Assembly (NCBI GenBank): GCA_951213105.1
Contig: OX578148.1
Location: forward strand, 140,069,915 to 140,133,914
Direction of reading: 5' to 3'
Length of the DNA stretch: 64,000 nucleotides
DNA from: Amaurobius ferox
Lineage: Eukaryota > Arthropoda > Arachnida > Araneae > Amaurobiidae
A program made the position numbers and the translations under genes. This document shows, piece by piece, positions 1 through 12,280 of this stretch (position 1 is the stretch's first letter; the number at the start of each line of letters is the position of its first letter). The notes beneath the pieces were generated by a model. The model did no database searches. It was not told where the DNA came from and saw only the letters and a list, made by a program, of their open reading frames with translations.

Positions 1-2329
1 TTTTTTCAACTTAGTGACGACGTTATTTTAAAAAGCACCAAGTGGCCGATGTAAATGTCAAATGGAAAACGTAATTTATTAGAACTAACTGTATATTTGA
101 TGCGATCTATAGTAAAAAAAGATGACTTTTGGCTGGTTACGTAGCGAAACATTTAAGCGACTCACAAATACGAATGTTTTAAAAAATTTTAAATTCAAAT
201 TAGTTTTTGAGTCATTAAATGTTGACGAAAATAACATCGCATAGTTTCTACTTTAACACCATCGGAGAGGTCAAAGTATTCTCTTTCAACAACGTTTTAA
301 ACAAAATTCGAATACTTATAAACAAGGTTTTGTAATTTAAAAAAAAATACTTTTCTTGTTTGAATGTGTCATCGGCTTTCAAAACGAATATAGAAAAATT
401 TACTGGCAATGCGATATTCATAATTTTACAGGAGCTAAATTAAATATTACACACTTTTTTTAAAGCAAAAGTCAAGTTTGTTCATACATTACGATTTTTA
501 TAAGGCTGTCATAACTTTTAAAATGTGCTACAGCAAACAAACAAAATCTCATTTCGAAATCAAATGGGCATTCATTTAATTCGCGAGCAGGAAATAAGTC
601 TCTGGATGTTCTCGGAAGTCATGATGGCACAACAGGGCTTTAATTTTTTATTCTAATCCAGCATGTTTGAAATGTAAAATACTTTATTCTATGTTTTATT
701 TTGTTTTCTGGATGCACAATATTAAATTGCTCTAAAAGCAATATAATATTGCGGTATTCGAAATTTAAAAAGTTTGCAATTTGCTTGATTATTGTTAAAA
801 TGAAGTACTACTGTCTTATGCAGTCGTATAGTCGGCGAAGACAAGTTCCGACGCTTATTTAGAATGCATTACATCTAGGTGGCGGAAGAGGTCGCATCCG
901 CATGTGCATCCACTCAAAAGGTGTACTACTGTTTTATGCATCCACGTTACGGGTGAACTACTGAATGAGTGAATGAAATTAATCCGGGCAGCCACACGTG
1001 CGACCATGCAGCGGGTGACTGTGTTTTTAAAAAATAAATGAATAATCACTGCTTTAAATCCCAGTTAACTCTAGACAATTTTTCTAGTTTCAAATAAGTA
1101 TGTTATTTTTAGAAATATAATTTAAAATAATTTGTATTATTAAGAAAGAATAAATTAATTGGAGTCTGTAGGAAAAGTTGTGTGCTGTCCGGTTTTTAAC
1201 GTTGTTCTCAGGCATACTTTATAAATCGATATTTCAACGTAACCTACGAAAGTGAACACAATCGATTCGTAAGCCTCTTAAAATGTACTTCGGAAATATA
1301 CATTAACTTTTCCTGGTATCTCTTTGGTGACACCGGAACGAGTTGCGAAGAGGAACGGCGTGTGACTCTTCCTACTCGAGGATTCGTGGTCATCGCATTT
1401 AACCGTTCCAATTCCATTAATGGCCCATCTAACACACACGCATGCACACGTGCTGCGAGACAATTGTCACCACTTCCGAGCGACTCTAATGGACATCCAG
1501 GGACAAAGATGGACCGGGCACGTCACGGCCCTCATTAGTCCAAAGTGACCAATGATGGATTGCCTAATTGTCCGGCATAGTAAAGTCAGAGGAAAAGGGG
1601 AATGAGTCACTCTTTGCTACAGCGACAATCAATGTCTCTTTATAAAGGTCTAAGTACAATAATAATGTCTGAAGATCGATGTTGAATTTATATAAGCATA
1701 TAAGTAGTTGCATTATGAACACGGTGATCGATAAATTTTGGAGGAAAAAGACCACAATTTCCGAAAATCAAACTTTTCCCTCAGATATTAAGATCATCTC
1801 AATTCTATGGACCCTAGCATTTTGTCATTTCTCATACAGTACACATAGTCACAATGACAGATAGCGTTGTAGACTTAGCAAAAGGTCACAATGTTACATC
1901 ACTGTTGTAACTTGCATGCAGCGATGCGTATTTATGACACTCACATTACCTATGACTGCATTTTGTGACGGATGCTAATATACATAGACATCTGACATAT
2001 CTTCATAAAATGTTGTTCTTTGACGTTTTATGAAATACTACGTTTAGGATCATATGCATTAAAAAAATTAAAAATAATGATAATACAGGGTGAACAAAAG
2101 GGCAAAATATAACAAAATGCCTTCATCTGCATATAGTTATAAACTATTTTTTATTGGAATAGTTTTCAGTTTAAAGACATTATACAGGATGATTCATGAA
2201 AGATGAGCCAAACTTTGTTTTTCCCTATTCTTCTTCGTTTAACTTAATATTTAATTTCTAAAAACTTCCAGACACTTTTGTGTGAGGATTTACAATATAA
2301 ACACCTTGATTTATCTGTGTTTATCTATC
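1..2329. other. AT-rich DNA, no gene recognised
   Basis: No open frame in this stretch exceeds about 70 codons and none shows a recognisable motif. It holds A/T-rich single-copy-looking sequence with scattered homopolymer runs. I see no tRNA, exon or mobile-element boundary that I can support. Confidence 0.6.
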
Positions 2330-2337
2330 TATCTCTG

Positions 2338-2665
2338 GGTAACGCTTGGCGATTTTGGTGTCGAAATGGGCGGAATATCGCCAACTTGGCGATATTTTTT
2401 TCAATGCCGATAAATTGACGAAAATGTCACTAAATTGATAAAATTGAAGCCAAATCAATGAAAATGACAACTAATTGATGAAAATTCAATATCTTGGAAA
2501 TAACATAATGACTATATGAACATTTATTTCTTCGCCCGGCTGTAATGCTTGGCGAAAAATTTGGCGGGATGTCGCAAACTTGACGACTTTCCTATATATT
2601 GCCAAATTGACGAAAATGTCGCCAAACTGATAAAAATGTCACCAAATTCATGAAAATAACTCTAA
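2338..2665 (+). repeat. Degenerate short-period repeat (D module), two blocks
   Basis: Phrases of the type 'gccaaattgatgaaaatg' recur with a period of roughly 20 bases. Each block is introduced by 'taatgcttggcga' or a close variant, near 2340 and 2546. The same module recurs at 37290-37440 and 37800-38260, and inverted at 46270-46440. Two of those copies lie inside family B elements, so this is probably a fragment of that family. No coding potential is evident. Confidence 0.55.
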
Positions 2666-2867
2666 ACTGCGAGTGCTTTTTCGAGCTGATATTTCCAACT
2701 GTTTGTAAACACGTAGGGGACTTATATGTTGCCTACATCAATGCCTTGTGCAAGGTTAGTAGTCCGCCTGCGGCGTCCATGGCAATGCTTTGCAATTTTT
2801 TAATTCCGTCATATGACGGGCATACCTTCTAGTTCTCTGCTAACCTTCAGGTTTTCTGTGTAGTTTA

Positions 2868-2905
2868 CGCGAAACTTATTACGCGAAACTTATTACGCGA
2901 AACGA
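2868..2905 (+). repeat. 14-bp tandem repeat, about 2.7 copies
   Basis: The unit 'acgcgaaacttatt' is repeated head to tail, with the last copy degenerate ('acgcgaaacgatta'). The CG-containing unit stands out in an AT-rich background. No function can be read from it. Confidence 0.7.
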
Positions 2906-3250
2906 TTATGCGGCCAGTAACTGGCGACTCTGCTGCCGTGCTTCTTATGCTGAAACTTTTAACAATGCCATTTTAATATATTTTATATATTTCTAAATAT
3001 ACTATATCAATGTCAAAATTTGCATTCGTTCACGAGTTATCGCATACACACAGACAGAAATAGATATTTTAGAAATGCGTTTGAAGTGTTTAAAACTCGT
3101 GATCCCACCAGTATCTATAATCTCATAGATCCCCAATAGAGAACAGTTTTAACAATACTATGGGGGAAAAGGGTGATCATAGACGATCAAGTTGATGCCA
3201 ATATGTATATTAATTGCAGACTATTACTTATGGGACCGCAGATACTACCT

Positions 3251-4258
3251 TTTTAACACTTTACAACATAGTTGAAAAGTGTTTATGTCTTTGGTCATTC
3301 TGTCTGTCAGTCTGTCTGTTTGTCCGTTCGCACGATAACTGTAGTAAAAATGACTTGAATGATGTGAAAAATAAATTTTAGTATGTTGTTGAGACGGTCT
3401 CTGGGACATATGAGAATGCAAATGAATAATATCACCCAATTAGTTTCGGATTGAACCCAGGTTGAAAAAGTGAAATTCATTGAACTCTATGGGACCTTAT
3501 TTTTCAAACATTTTTAAGCGAAGTTAAAATTCACAAATTGATTCGAAAATGTTAGGAAATATTCAAATTATCCCATAAAATATATAAAAATAATTTCTGT
3601 AAAATAGGTTCGGTAGTTTTTTTAAATAAAAATTAAAATAATAATGACATCCATATTATATGAAGAGATCACGTGACCCACTTCAAAATAAAATAGGACA
3701 TCCATCCTCTTTTCCTAGTGTAAAAATCATGGTTTTAAAAGTTCTTTTAAATTTATATTTCGTTTCGCATCCGTCCTAAAGCAGCTTTATTTTTGCGTAT
3801 ATTCTATGCATCTATATTCTGCTCCAACGCATTTACAATACTTTTAAGTTTAAAGGATCATCTAATTATTTTTACAACGACGCCTAATTTTGCAAGAATG
3901 ATGCCGAAATCTGAACGAGTGATTGTAAAATGAATTGTATAAGAATTGCTAAATTTTTTACACGCAAAGCTTTGTCTAGAGTCTGAAATATAAGCGATAT
4001 GAATGAGATATTAATCGGTTTTACATAGAGAGCCAGACGATTTATATTTCGATAGCGGCATTTGAATAAAGTTCATTTTTTCCCCCAGTAAAATTTTAAG
4101 TTTTCAAATACTATAATAAATTTCTGTAGCACTGGGATTATTTAAAATATATCAACGATGTAAACTATATCGTATTTTAGAGATGTTTAAATAAAATTGC
4201 ATTTGAGTTGGAAACCGTTTCATAATCAATGCTTTATGCATGATTGATCTTTCTTGTT
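3251..4258 (+). mobile_element. Family C dispersed element, copy C1
   Basis: The element is about 1 kb and non-coding. It opens with a hairpin at 3255-3283 ('aacactttacaac', ATA, 'gttgaaaagtgtt'), followed by a (GTCT)n tract and 'cgataactg'. It ends with 'tgcatgattgatctttcttgtt', which is preceded by a partial palindrome. The same start and end occur at 18987-20300, 31013-31986, 42746-43955 (inverted), and in the nested pair at 52759-54290. A short (RQTD)n-like peptide read from it is a microsatellite artefact. The class of element is unknown; I see no transposase. Confidence 0.7.
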
Positions 4259-4520
4259 TTCTCCTCATGTGGGGTTTGGGAGAATTTGCTCATTCCCCGT
4301 TATAAATGGATCACTATATGTCGGGAGAAGCCACTAAGTGGATGTTACTCTATCTTAACGTCCACCTGAAGCAGTTATAGTATGTAGTATGCGAAAAAAG
4401 ACACTTTTCGAATTAGTTTGGTGCTCCGACGTCAACTCATTAACTAAATTTTATTTATTTTCCACGATATGGATTAAATATAAATGGCATTTTGATTCGG
4501 ACTTTGGGTAGGAGTATAAA

Positions 4521-5336
4521 AAATCTGACATGACTTTCCTTGCAGACTCATTCACGTTCTCTTTATTTCTTCAATAATTTATTACATTGAGTTTAATTGC
4601 ACAGAATAACACACATAACTATTAAAAATGACACCAAATATGCACTTTTGATTGAATTTCCGTTCTCATTGGGTAACTGGGCTTATTTTCAAAGGTGACG
4701 TAGCGGAAATGCAAAAAAAACTAAAATGTTTAGAGAACGGCTAGTCCTAGTATAATGGAAAATGGAGTTGGTCATTGTTAAAAATAACGTATAAAACAAG
4801 TATTTAATGGATATATTTAAGCATATGTAGTTTTTTATTTTAGATTTTGATGATTTTTGAGGGCCATTTCGCAAAAAAGGCAAGTTCTTTAATTCCGAAT
4901 CGTACAATATCTAATCAGCACCAGAGTAAGCCACAAGTGAGACACATCCTACCAAATTTCGTAAAATTTGATCTATTAGTTTTTCAACTAGAGTGGATAC
5001 GGACAATTTTTGCGGGCCATTTCGAAAAGATAAATAAATAAATAAAGGTTGTTTTTTTTTATCCCAAATTGTATCAAAAACTAATCAGCACCAGGATCAC
5101 CCACAAGAGACTTGAATACCCAATTTTATGAAATTGGATCCATTAGTTTTTGAGTTAGAGTGGATACATACATTGCACAGACAGACACACACACACACAG
5201 ACGTCACGCTAAAAATAGTGTTTTCGTATTCTAGAGGTCCCGGAACGTGTCGATCCGTCGAAAACTCGAGTTCCGATTTTGGTATGATTCTAATTCTTTC
5301 TCTATACATTTCCATGCATTGCAGGGAAAGTAATAA
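4521..5336 (-). mobile_element. Family A dispersed element, copy A1 (inverted)
   Basis: This is the reverse complement of the family A pattern. It has an 'actttccctgca' hairpin start near 5330, a (TG)n tract at about 5182-5199, and two degenerate modules of roughly 145 bases containing 'ggtgctgattag' and 'aaatggcccgcaaaa'. Its end carries 'gtctgcaaggaaagtcatg', near 4530. No protein is encoded. Sister copies lie at 5478-9005 and 47339-51806. Confidence 0.65.
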
Positions 5337-5477
5337 ATGTTGTTCTGGGCAGAATATCCATCAAAAGTACCGCATTTTGAATGTGCTGTAAGGTTTTTAA
5401 ACTGGAGCGTCGCGTTTTCTAAATGTGGCAGAAGAATGAATCAGGGTCTTATAGTGAATGTCTCCTTCTTCCTGCAT

Positions 5478-5644
5478 CAGATAGTATTTTTACTTTCCCT
5501 GCAATACATGGTAATGTAAAAGGGAAAGAAGCATTAGAATCGTGTCGAAAATCGCAACTATTTCGTTTTTGAAAAATCTACACGTTGTGAGACCTCTAAG
5601 ACCTCTAGAACATGAAAGAACTATTTTAGCGTGACGTCTATCTG

Positions 5645-5678
<34 letters not shown>

Positions 5679-5925
5679 TCTGTCTGTGCAATGTATGTAT
5701 CCACTCTCACTCAAAAATGAATGGACCAAACTTCATAAAATTGGGTAGGTAAGTCACTTGTGGGTGACCTTGGTGCTGATTGGTTTTTAGTACGATTCGG
5801 GATAAAATAACCTATTTTTGCGAAATGTCCCGCAGAAATTGTTTGTATTCATTCTAGCTGGAAAACTGAATGATCAAATTCTGCAAAATTTGAAGTTCAA
5901 AATTCAAGTTTGTACAATGTTGTTT
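5478..5925 (+). mobile_element. Family A element, copy A2 (truncated)
   Basis: The start hairpin ('actttccctgcaatacatgg') is at about 5492. It is followed by 'ttttagcgtgacgtct', a (TC)n(TG)n tract at 5641-5686 and one 'ggtgctgatt' module. The copy breaks off near 5925, where A3 begins in the same orientation, so A2 and A3 look like a head-to-tail pair. Confidence 0.6.
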
Positions 5926-5934
5926 TGTGTTTCA

Positions 5935-6775
5935 ATTTGAGTCTGTAGAGAAAGATATGTGCTGTCCACATCACATTTTTATTTCCATGCAATACATGGC
6001 AATGTATAGTGAAAGTATTGGAACCATACCGAAAATTGGAGCTTGAGTTTTCGACAGATCTACACGTTTTAGGACCTCCAGAATACGAAAAAACAATTTT
6101 TAGCATTACGTCTCTCTCTCTCTCTGTGTATGTGTGTCTGTGCGTCTGTCTGTGCAATGTATGCATTCACTCTAATTCAAAATCTAATGGTCCAAATTTC
6201 ACAAAATTGGGTAGTTAAGTCCCCCGTGTGTGGCCCAGGTGCTGAGTAGTTTTTGGTACAACTCGGGATAAAAGAATCCGTCTTTTTTTTTTCTTTTGCA
6301 ATATAGCCCCCAAAAATCTCTTGTATTCACTCTAGCTAAATAACTAATTGACCCAATTTCGCAAAATATGGTAGATCAGTCACTTGTGGGGTATTCTGGT
6401 ATTGATGTGATTTTGATAGGATTCTGAAAAGAAGAACCCACATTTTTTACGAAATGGCCCACAAAAATCGCCAAAATCTAAAATAAAAGATTATATATGC
6501 TCAAATGTATCCATTACATGCTTATTTTATACGTAATTTTTAACGAGGAAAAGAATAAGACCAACACCATAGACCTAACCGTTCTCGAGACATTTGAGTT
6601 TTTTCGCACTTTTACTTCCCCGCCTTTGAAAAAAAATCTCCAGTTATCAAATAAAAACAAACACTGAATTAAAAGTGTAAATTCAGTGTTATTTTGCGCC
6701 GTTAAACTCAATTTATTGAATTTTTAAAGACATAAAGATAAAATGAATTTGAGGCAGCAGGGAAAGTGATGTGCT
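5935..6775 (+). mobile_element. Family A element, copy A3
   Basis: This copy starts at 'gagtctgtagagaaag' and contains the hairpin start, 'agcattacgtctc', (TC)n/(TG)n, two 145-base modules and the tail near 6755 ('cagcagggaaagtgatgtgc'). Open frames inside it translate microsatellites and are not genes. Confidence 0.65.
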
Positions 6776-7345
6776 GCCCCCATACCATTTTTTCTTCTAT
6801 TGCTATAAATCGATGTATATGTCCTGACACACGATGGTAAAAGTGTTCGAACACATTAATGCACGCCACTGCTCCCCTCAGAAGCTTTTCTTTCCACAGC
6901 CGATAGAATCCCAGAAAGCAGTCTAGCAGAACGCGAAACGGTGGCAAAGTTATGGCTGCCGGAGAATGACGTTGTAAGTGCTCGTTGACAGATTTCGAAC
7001 GATTTCGCGGGTGTGTGTGCGTGCGAGAGGCTGTTGCAAAGCACTCATTACCGTTATTTAGTGCGGAAGGGCGTCACTTATTTGGAAGAAAAGAAATGTT
7101 TAATTTAATCAGCAGTATTTGGTTTTCTAGAGGCGTGCGGCTTAAGTTATGCGTTATGAACTGCGTAATTGATACTACTCCTATTCGGAACGTCGCATAC
7201 GTCTTGTAACAGTAGCGTTTAATTTACTTTTATGTTCTTCGAAAGGGGCACGTATCGGCTGACTTGTAACGGTCGAGTCGGTCATTTCCCGTCCTTACTC
7301 TGGCATGCGATGTCACCTTCCCCCGAATGGACGATCCCGAAAAGG
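6776..7345. other. GC-richer unique segment between family A copies
   Basis: This stretch of about 570 bases has more CG dinucleotides than its surroundings and separates A3 from A4. The open frames of 62-79 codons on both strands show no recognisable motif. It may be host sequence between separate insertions, or an insertion within an older family A array. I cannot assign a function. Confidence 0.4.
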
Positions 7346-8140
7346 CGCGTTTTATTTTCCCTGCAGTAAATGGTAATGTATATGGCAAATATTGGAATCA
7401 TACCGATAATCGCAATTCGAGTTTTCGACGGATCTGCACGTTTTGGGACCTTTAGAATACGAAAAACAATTTTTAGCGTGACGTCTGTGTGTGTGTGTGT
7501 GTGTTTCTGTGTGTGTCTGTCTGTGCAATGAATGTATCCACTCTAACTCAAAAACGAATGAACCAGATTTCACACAATTTAGTAGGTAAGTCACTTGTGG
7601 GTGACCCTGGTGCTGATTAGTTTTGGGTACGATTCGGGATAATAGAACTCGCCTTTTTTATGAAATGGCCCTCAAAAATTATTTTTATCCACTTTAGTTG
7701 AATAACTAATAGACCAGATTTCACAAAATATGGTAGAAAAGTAACTTGTGGGGACCCTGGTGCTGATTAGATTTTGGTACAATTCGGAAAAAAGAACTTT
7801 TTTTTTTTTTTTTTTTTTTTTGCAAAATGGCCCGCAAAAATCGTCAAAATATGCTAAAATGCATCATTTAAATGCTTGTTTTATATGAAATTTATGAAAT
7901 TTTTGACGATGAAAAGAATATAAGACTAACCCCATTACTCTAGGATTAGTTGTTGAGATATTTTAGTTTTTCATATTTTTGGCTAAGCCGGTTTTGAGAA
8001 TAAGTCCAGTTACCTATTGAAAGCGAACGCAAAATTAAAAGTGTAAATTCAGTTAAATTCAACTAATATATATGCATATTATTTAGTACAATGAAACTCT
8101 ATTTAATGAGTTATTAATGAAATAAAGGGAAAATGAATTT
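7346..8140 (+). mobile_element. Family A element, copy A4
   Basis: The layout matches the family: 'ttttccctgcagtaaatgg' start, 'ttttagcgtgacgtctg', (TG)n at about 7485-7504, two 'ggtgctgattag' modules, a run of 24 T at 7798-7821, and a tail leading directly into A5. It is non-coding. Confidence 0.65.
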
Positions 8141-9005
8141 AAGTCTGCAGCGAAAGTCATGCGCTGCTCACATAAAATTTTTACTTTCCCTGCAATACAT
8201 GGTTGCATTGGGAAAATATTAGAATCCTGTCGAAAATCGCAACTGGAGTTTTCGACGGATCGACACGTTTTGAGACCTATACCTCTAGAGCACGAAAAAT
8301 CTATTTTTAGCTTGACTTCTGTGTATATGTCTGTGTGTCTGTCTGTGCAATGTATGTATCCACTTTAACTGAAAACCTAATTAACCATATTTCATAAATT
8401 TTGGTTGGTAAGTTACTTGTGGGTGACCCTGGTGCTGATTAGATTTTGATAGAATCTGGGATAAAAGAACATGCGTTGTTTTGCGCAATGGCTCGCAAAA
8501 ATTGTCTGTATCCATGCGAATAAAACAACTAATTGACCAAAGTTCGCAAAATTTAGTAGATAAGTCACATTGTGCTTTATCGTGGTACTGATTAGATTTT
8601 GGTATGATTCGGAAAATGAGAAATTGTTTTTTGTTTGCAAAATGGCCGCAAAAATCTTCAAAATCTAAAATAAATGACTACATATGCCCTAACGCAACCA
8701 TTAAACGCTTGTTTTATATGTAATTTTGACGATGAAAAGAACAAGACTAACCCCATTACTCCTTGACTAGTTGCTTTTAGACCAGATACTTTATTTTTTT
8801 TTCGCATTTTTGCTACGCCAGTTTCGAAAACAAGTCTAGTTACCAAATAAAATCGAAAACTGAATTAAAAGTGCCAATCCAGTGCAGTTTCAATGAATTA
8901 TGCGTGTTATGGGGTGCAATTAAACTCAATAGATTAATAATGAAATAAAGAGAAAACGAATTTGAGTCTGCAGGGAAAGTCATATGCTGCTCACATCAGT
9001 TTTTT
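8141..9005 (+). mobile_element. Family A element, copy A5
   Basis: It begins with 'gtctgcagcgaaagtcatg' and ends with the near-identical 'gtctgcagggaaagtcat' at about 8965-8990. A4 and A5 are therefore joined head to tail and share a boundary sequence. Internal modules match A3 and A4. No coding capacity. Confidence 0.65.
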
Positions 9006-9415
9006 TTATATTTAAATTCAATTTAAATGGAGTTTAAATATGTTGGAAATGGAATTTAAATATGTTGTCTTACAGTTGAAAATTTAAAAAGATACTAGCT
9101 TCTTCGATTGAATTTTAAAAATAGCGATAACTGTTTGAAAACGATTTTCTAAATTCTGCCCAAATACAAACAAAAATTAAAGGATTTCTAGTTTCGGTAA
9201 AGGTACTATTGGTAATTTTTAAATATGCAATAGTAGGGGAAAAGGGTATGTTCGCCAAAAGCTAGGGAACCGTAAGCAGCCCCACCTCTGGACAATCATC
9301 GGAGGCACCAGACCAAGGTTTATAGATACTACTGGTTGGCCTAGAGTTCCTATACTAGATATAGCTCCTATATAGTGGAGTCTTAGGTTGGCCCGTTCGA
9401 GGAGACGGGAGCAGT
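9006..9415. other. Non-coding, nothing recognised
   Basis: AT-rich at first, then more mixed after about 9240. There is a short hairpin-forming 'cccgttcgaggagacggg' near 9390. I see no gene or repeat boundary. Confidence 0.5.
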
Positions 9416-9601
9416 CTACTGAAAGGGGCGGAAGGTTGTGACGTCAGAGTGGCGAAAGGCTATTTCCGCGTAGATCTTTCGTGAGCTTAAATAATTGCAA
9501 ATCATTTCCCCACTTCTTTCCCTGTGTTTTCTGAAAAAGTATTGTACTTGTGAAGTGTGATGCCGTGTTTTGCAATTGCTAATTGCACAATACTGCATCA
9601 C
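9416..9601 (-). pseudogene. Possible degenerate THAP-domain remnant
   Basis: The minus-strand frame opens MMQYCAISNCKTR, giving an N-terminal C-x4-C. A -YFFRKHRE- segment resembles the phenylalanine and basic stretch that follows in THAP zinc fingers. Shifting frame by one base after RKHRE- yields KKWGNDL, which would restore the conserved THAP tryptophan. A downstream -RHSD- occupies the place of the expected C-x2-H. The family's second zinc pair is not intact and no downstream domain follows. It could be a first exon, a decayed transposase-related gene, or chance. Confidence 0.25.
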
Positions 9602-11144
9602 ACGTGATGATGAAAAAACTTGCGATGTTTTGTTTCATAGGATTCTAAAATCGAAAGTCTTGCTGGCTGCATGGATTCACTCGTGCAGATGATTACTTTC
9701 AATTCATTTCAATTTTTCTTTGACAATATTGATTTAACAATCCGTCATTCTTATAATACCATTATCACTTCTGTTCCATAAAATTCTGTTCATGTCCAAA
9801 TACAATTCCCTTAGGGGCGCCCCACGGTTTTATTTCTGGTCACATATGACTAAGAATGTTGTGATAGCTAAAAATGATTTTTTATTTTTTAGTGCATTTT
9901 ACTAAAACCGTGTAACATAAATTTTGTTATCATATTTTATCCTATCTATTTTAGTCTTTTGCGTTTTTTCAATCTATTTTTCATTAGATATCCAATCAAA
10001 CCTTTTAAAATTAATTTATTGAATACGTCATGACGGATGGTTGTCTTGTCTAGATGTCTGTTTCAAATTTTTTGATGGTATTTTTAACACAATTCCCACG
10101 TCTTAAACATCTGAAATTGGGCACACAGTTTATTTCAATGGAACATTTTAATCCATTAAAATTTGGCGGATCCTCGAAAAGTAGAACTGGCATTTTTCTG
10201 TGAAACGGATGGCGAAAAATCTCCTTTGCTTTACCATTGATGTAAGGTAGTTAAAAGAGTTCAGTATGCGGCATCATTTCTATATATATATATAATCCCA
10301 TTATTGTTTGTAAGATAATTAAAAAATGTCCAATATGCGGCTTCACCTCTCTCTCTCTCTCTCTCTCTCTGTGTGTATAAAATTTTTTTTAACCCTTCTT
10401 TACCACATGTATATCTTATTCCATACTCTAACTTATATATGGAACAGGTAAAAAGGGGCATTTTATACCAATTTAGTACCTGTTTTATTTATAATGTTTA
10501 CTTAAATAAAACACAGCTTAGTTCAATGGAATAAGTTTTTTAAAATATTCACCAGCTTGTCCTATAGTATTTTTGATGTCACATTTACATTTCAGTCCAT
10601 CTTCCTTTCACTTACGTTATACAGAACATTCTCGATTAATGATCTCTCTCAGGTATATATAATACAAGTAAAATAAAAATTCTTAAATTATATATATATA
10701 TATCTATATATATATTTTAAAACTTCTTAAAACAGTGGGAATTTTACGGGCCATTCTGAATATGATTCCGGGGGAGGGGGGGGGGATCAGAATCGGGGGG
10801 AGGGGTTCAACTCAAATTTAGTAAATTCTTGTATTGTCATCTCAAATACGTATGTAAGATTTCAAGAAAATCGGCTCGGTAGGAGTGCATTAAAAATTGA
10901 TTTCAAGATTTGACCCAAACACACAGAGAAACCAACCTAAATGAAGCAGTGTAGAAAAGAGAAAAGCTAAAATGATTTGGCAACCAAATTCTCAAATTCG
11001 TGATAACTAATTCTCCCTTTACCCTTCTAATTTATATTATTGCAATTATGTTGAGTACTTAACATTTTTTAATCAATTAATATTTTATTGAAAAACCATT
11101 ATTTCCATAAATATATTTTAAATGCTCCTAAATAGCAAACTTGA

Positions 11145-11146
<2 letters not shown>
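9602..11146. other. AT-rich non-coding DNA with simple repeats
   Basis: It contains short (TA)n runs, a (CT)n tract at 10347-10376, and a G-rich patch near 10770-10805 where 'gggggaggggggggg' could form G-rich structures. Open frames here are short and some translate (TC)n. I recognise no gene. Confidence 0.6.
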
Positions 11147-11220
<74 letters not shown>

Positions 11221-11226
11221 ATATAT
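11147..11226 (+). repeat. Compound microsatellite (CA)n(TA)n(TG)n
   Basis: An uninterrupted CA tract passes into TA and then TG, so the whole is nearly self-complementary and could extrude a long hairpin or cruciform. It directly precedes a minisatellite. Confidence 0.9.
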
Positions 11227-11233
11227 TTATATA

Positions 11234-11375
11234 TTCGTAAATTGAGCTAAATATCTGTATAAGTGTAAATTGAGCCAAATATTCGTAAAAATGTAAATTG
11301 AGCTAAATATTTATATAAATGTAAACTGAGTTAAATACTTGCATAAATATACACTAAGCTAAGTATCAGAATAAA
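11234..11375 (+). repeat. 28-bp minisatellite, about five degenerate copies
   Basis: Copies of 'tgtaaattgagctaaatat' plus about nine variable bases follow one another with a period of 27-28 bases and decay towards the right end. It adjoins the compound microsatellite on its left. Confidence 0.75.
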
Positions 11376-12265
11376 CTTATTAAAATGTTTATAAAATTTT
11401 CTTTATTTGTATTTGTGTTTAATACATGTAATAATGATATTTCATAAAAACGCGTAATTCAATTATTTTATAGTTAAATGGAATTTATGTTCATTGTTCT
11501 CTATTGTTCATTGTTCTCTATTGTTCAGTAACAGCAGTAGAATAATTCGGGAAGTCGCTTTGAATAATTTCGAAATCGTATTGAGAAGTGTGCGGTTGGG
11601 GCAACCCTGACGTCATCGTTTCACGTTTCTGCCAGCCAATACCGTGAGAGTAGCGGATGGACTAATAAACCTTGGCACCAGACGAGCAACAGTGGGCAAT
11701 CCGATCCATACTTTACCTTTCTTGCAAATTCGTAGAAGGTGAACGAAGTTTCCTTCCGATTCATGTTCCCCTCTCTCCTCTTTTGAACTTAGTTACTATA
11801 CCCCATCCCCCCTCTCTCTCTCCTGCGATTATCTCTCCTTTACCTCCTCTTTCGGAATTAGTAGAGACTTGAACATTTTACATAACCTCAATATTTAATA
11901 TCTGACGATGGTATCCATATTTTTTAAAAGACTCCTTTTCCATGTGATCTCAGTAAGAGGATAGAGCGTGCCATTCTTATGAGGATGAAGTGTATCATTG
12001 CGCAGGCGCACTTTATCCTCATCGAGACTGTCGCCCAGATAAAGACACTTTTACTGTCCATATTCATGTCAGATGTCTTTCGAAAACATAATCACGTAAG
12101 CGGAAGTCCAGTGAATGGCCATGGGCTCATCACACACTCAGTGTGTGATAACATTGATAACCAATTAGAAAACGCGAGAAGGAATGCGAGAAATTCCAGC
12201 ACTTAAAGCGTGAAAGCAGATTCAATTTGCTTTTAAGGCGGAGTTGAAAAGACATTAAGTTGTTT
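11376..12265. other. Non-coding host sequence left of LINE-1w
   Basis: It includes a C/T-rich stretch at 11760-11850 and a near-palindromic 'cacacactcagtgtgtg' near 12132. Open frames of 66-75 codons show no motif. This is the flank into which LINE-1w inserted. Confidence 0.5.
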
Positions 12266-12280
12266 CACTCTGAATATGCC
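12266..12280 (+). repeat. Left target-site duplication of LINE-1w (15 bp)
   Basis: The 15 bases 'cactctgaatatgcc' recur exactly at 15055-15069. A perfect direct repeat of this length around a coding LINE remnant is the expected product of target-primed reverse transcription. Confidence 0.9.

Noticed and set aside
5128..6218. Peptides rich in HTHT, RERE and VCVC
   Set aside because: Translations of (TG)n and (TC)n tracts inside family A elements.
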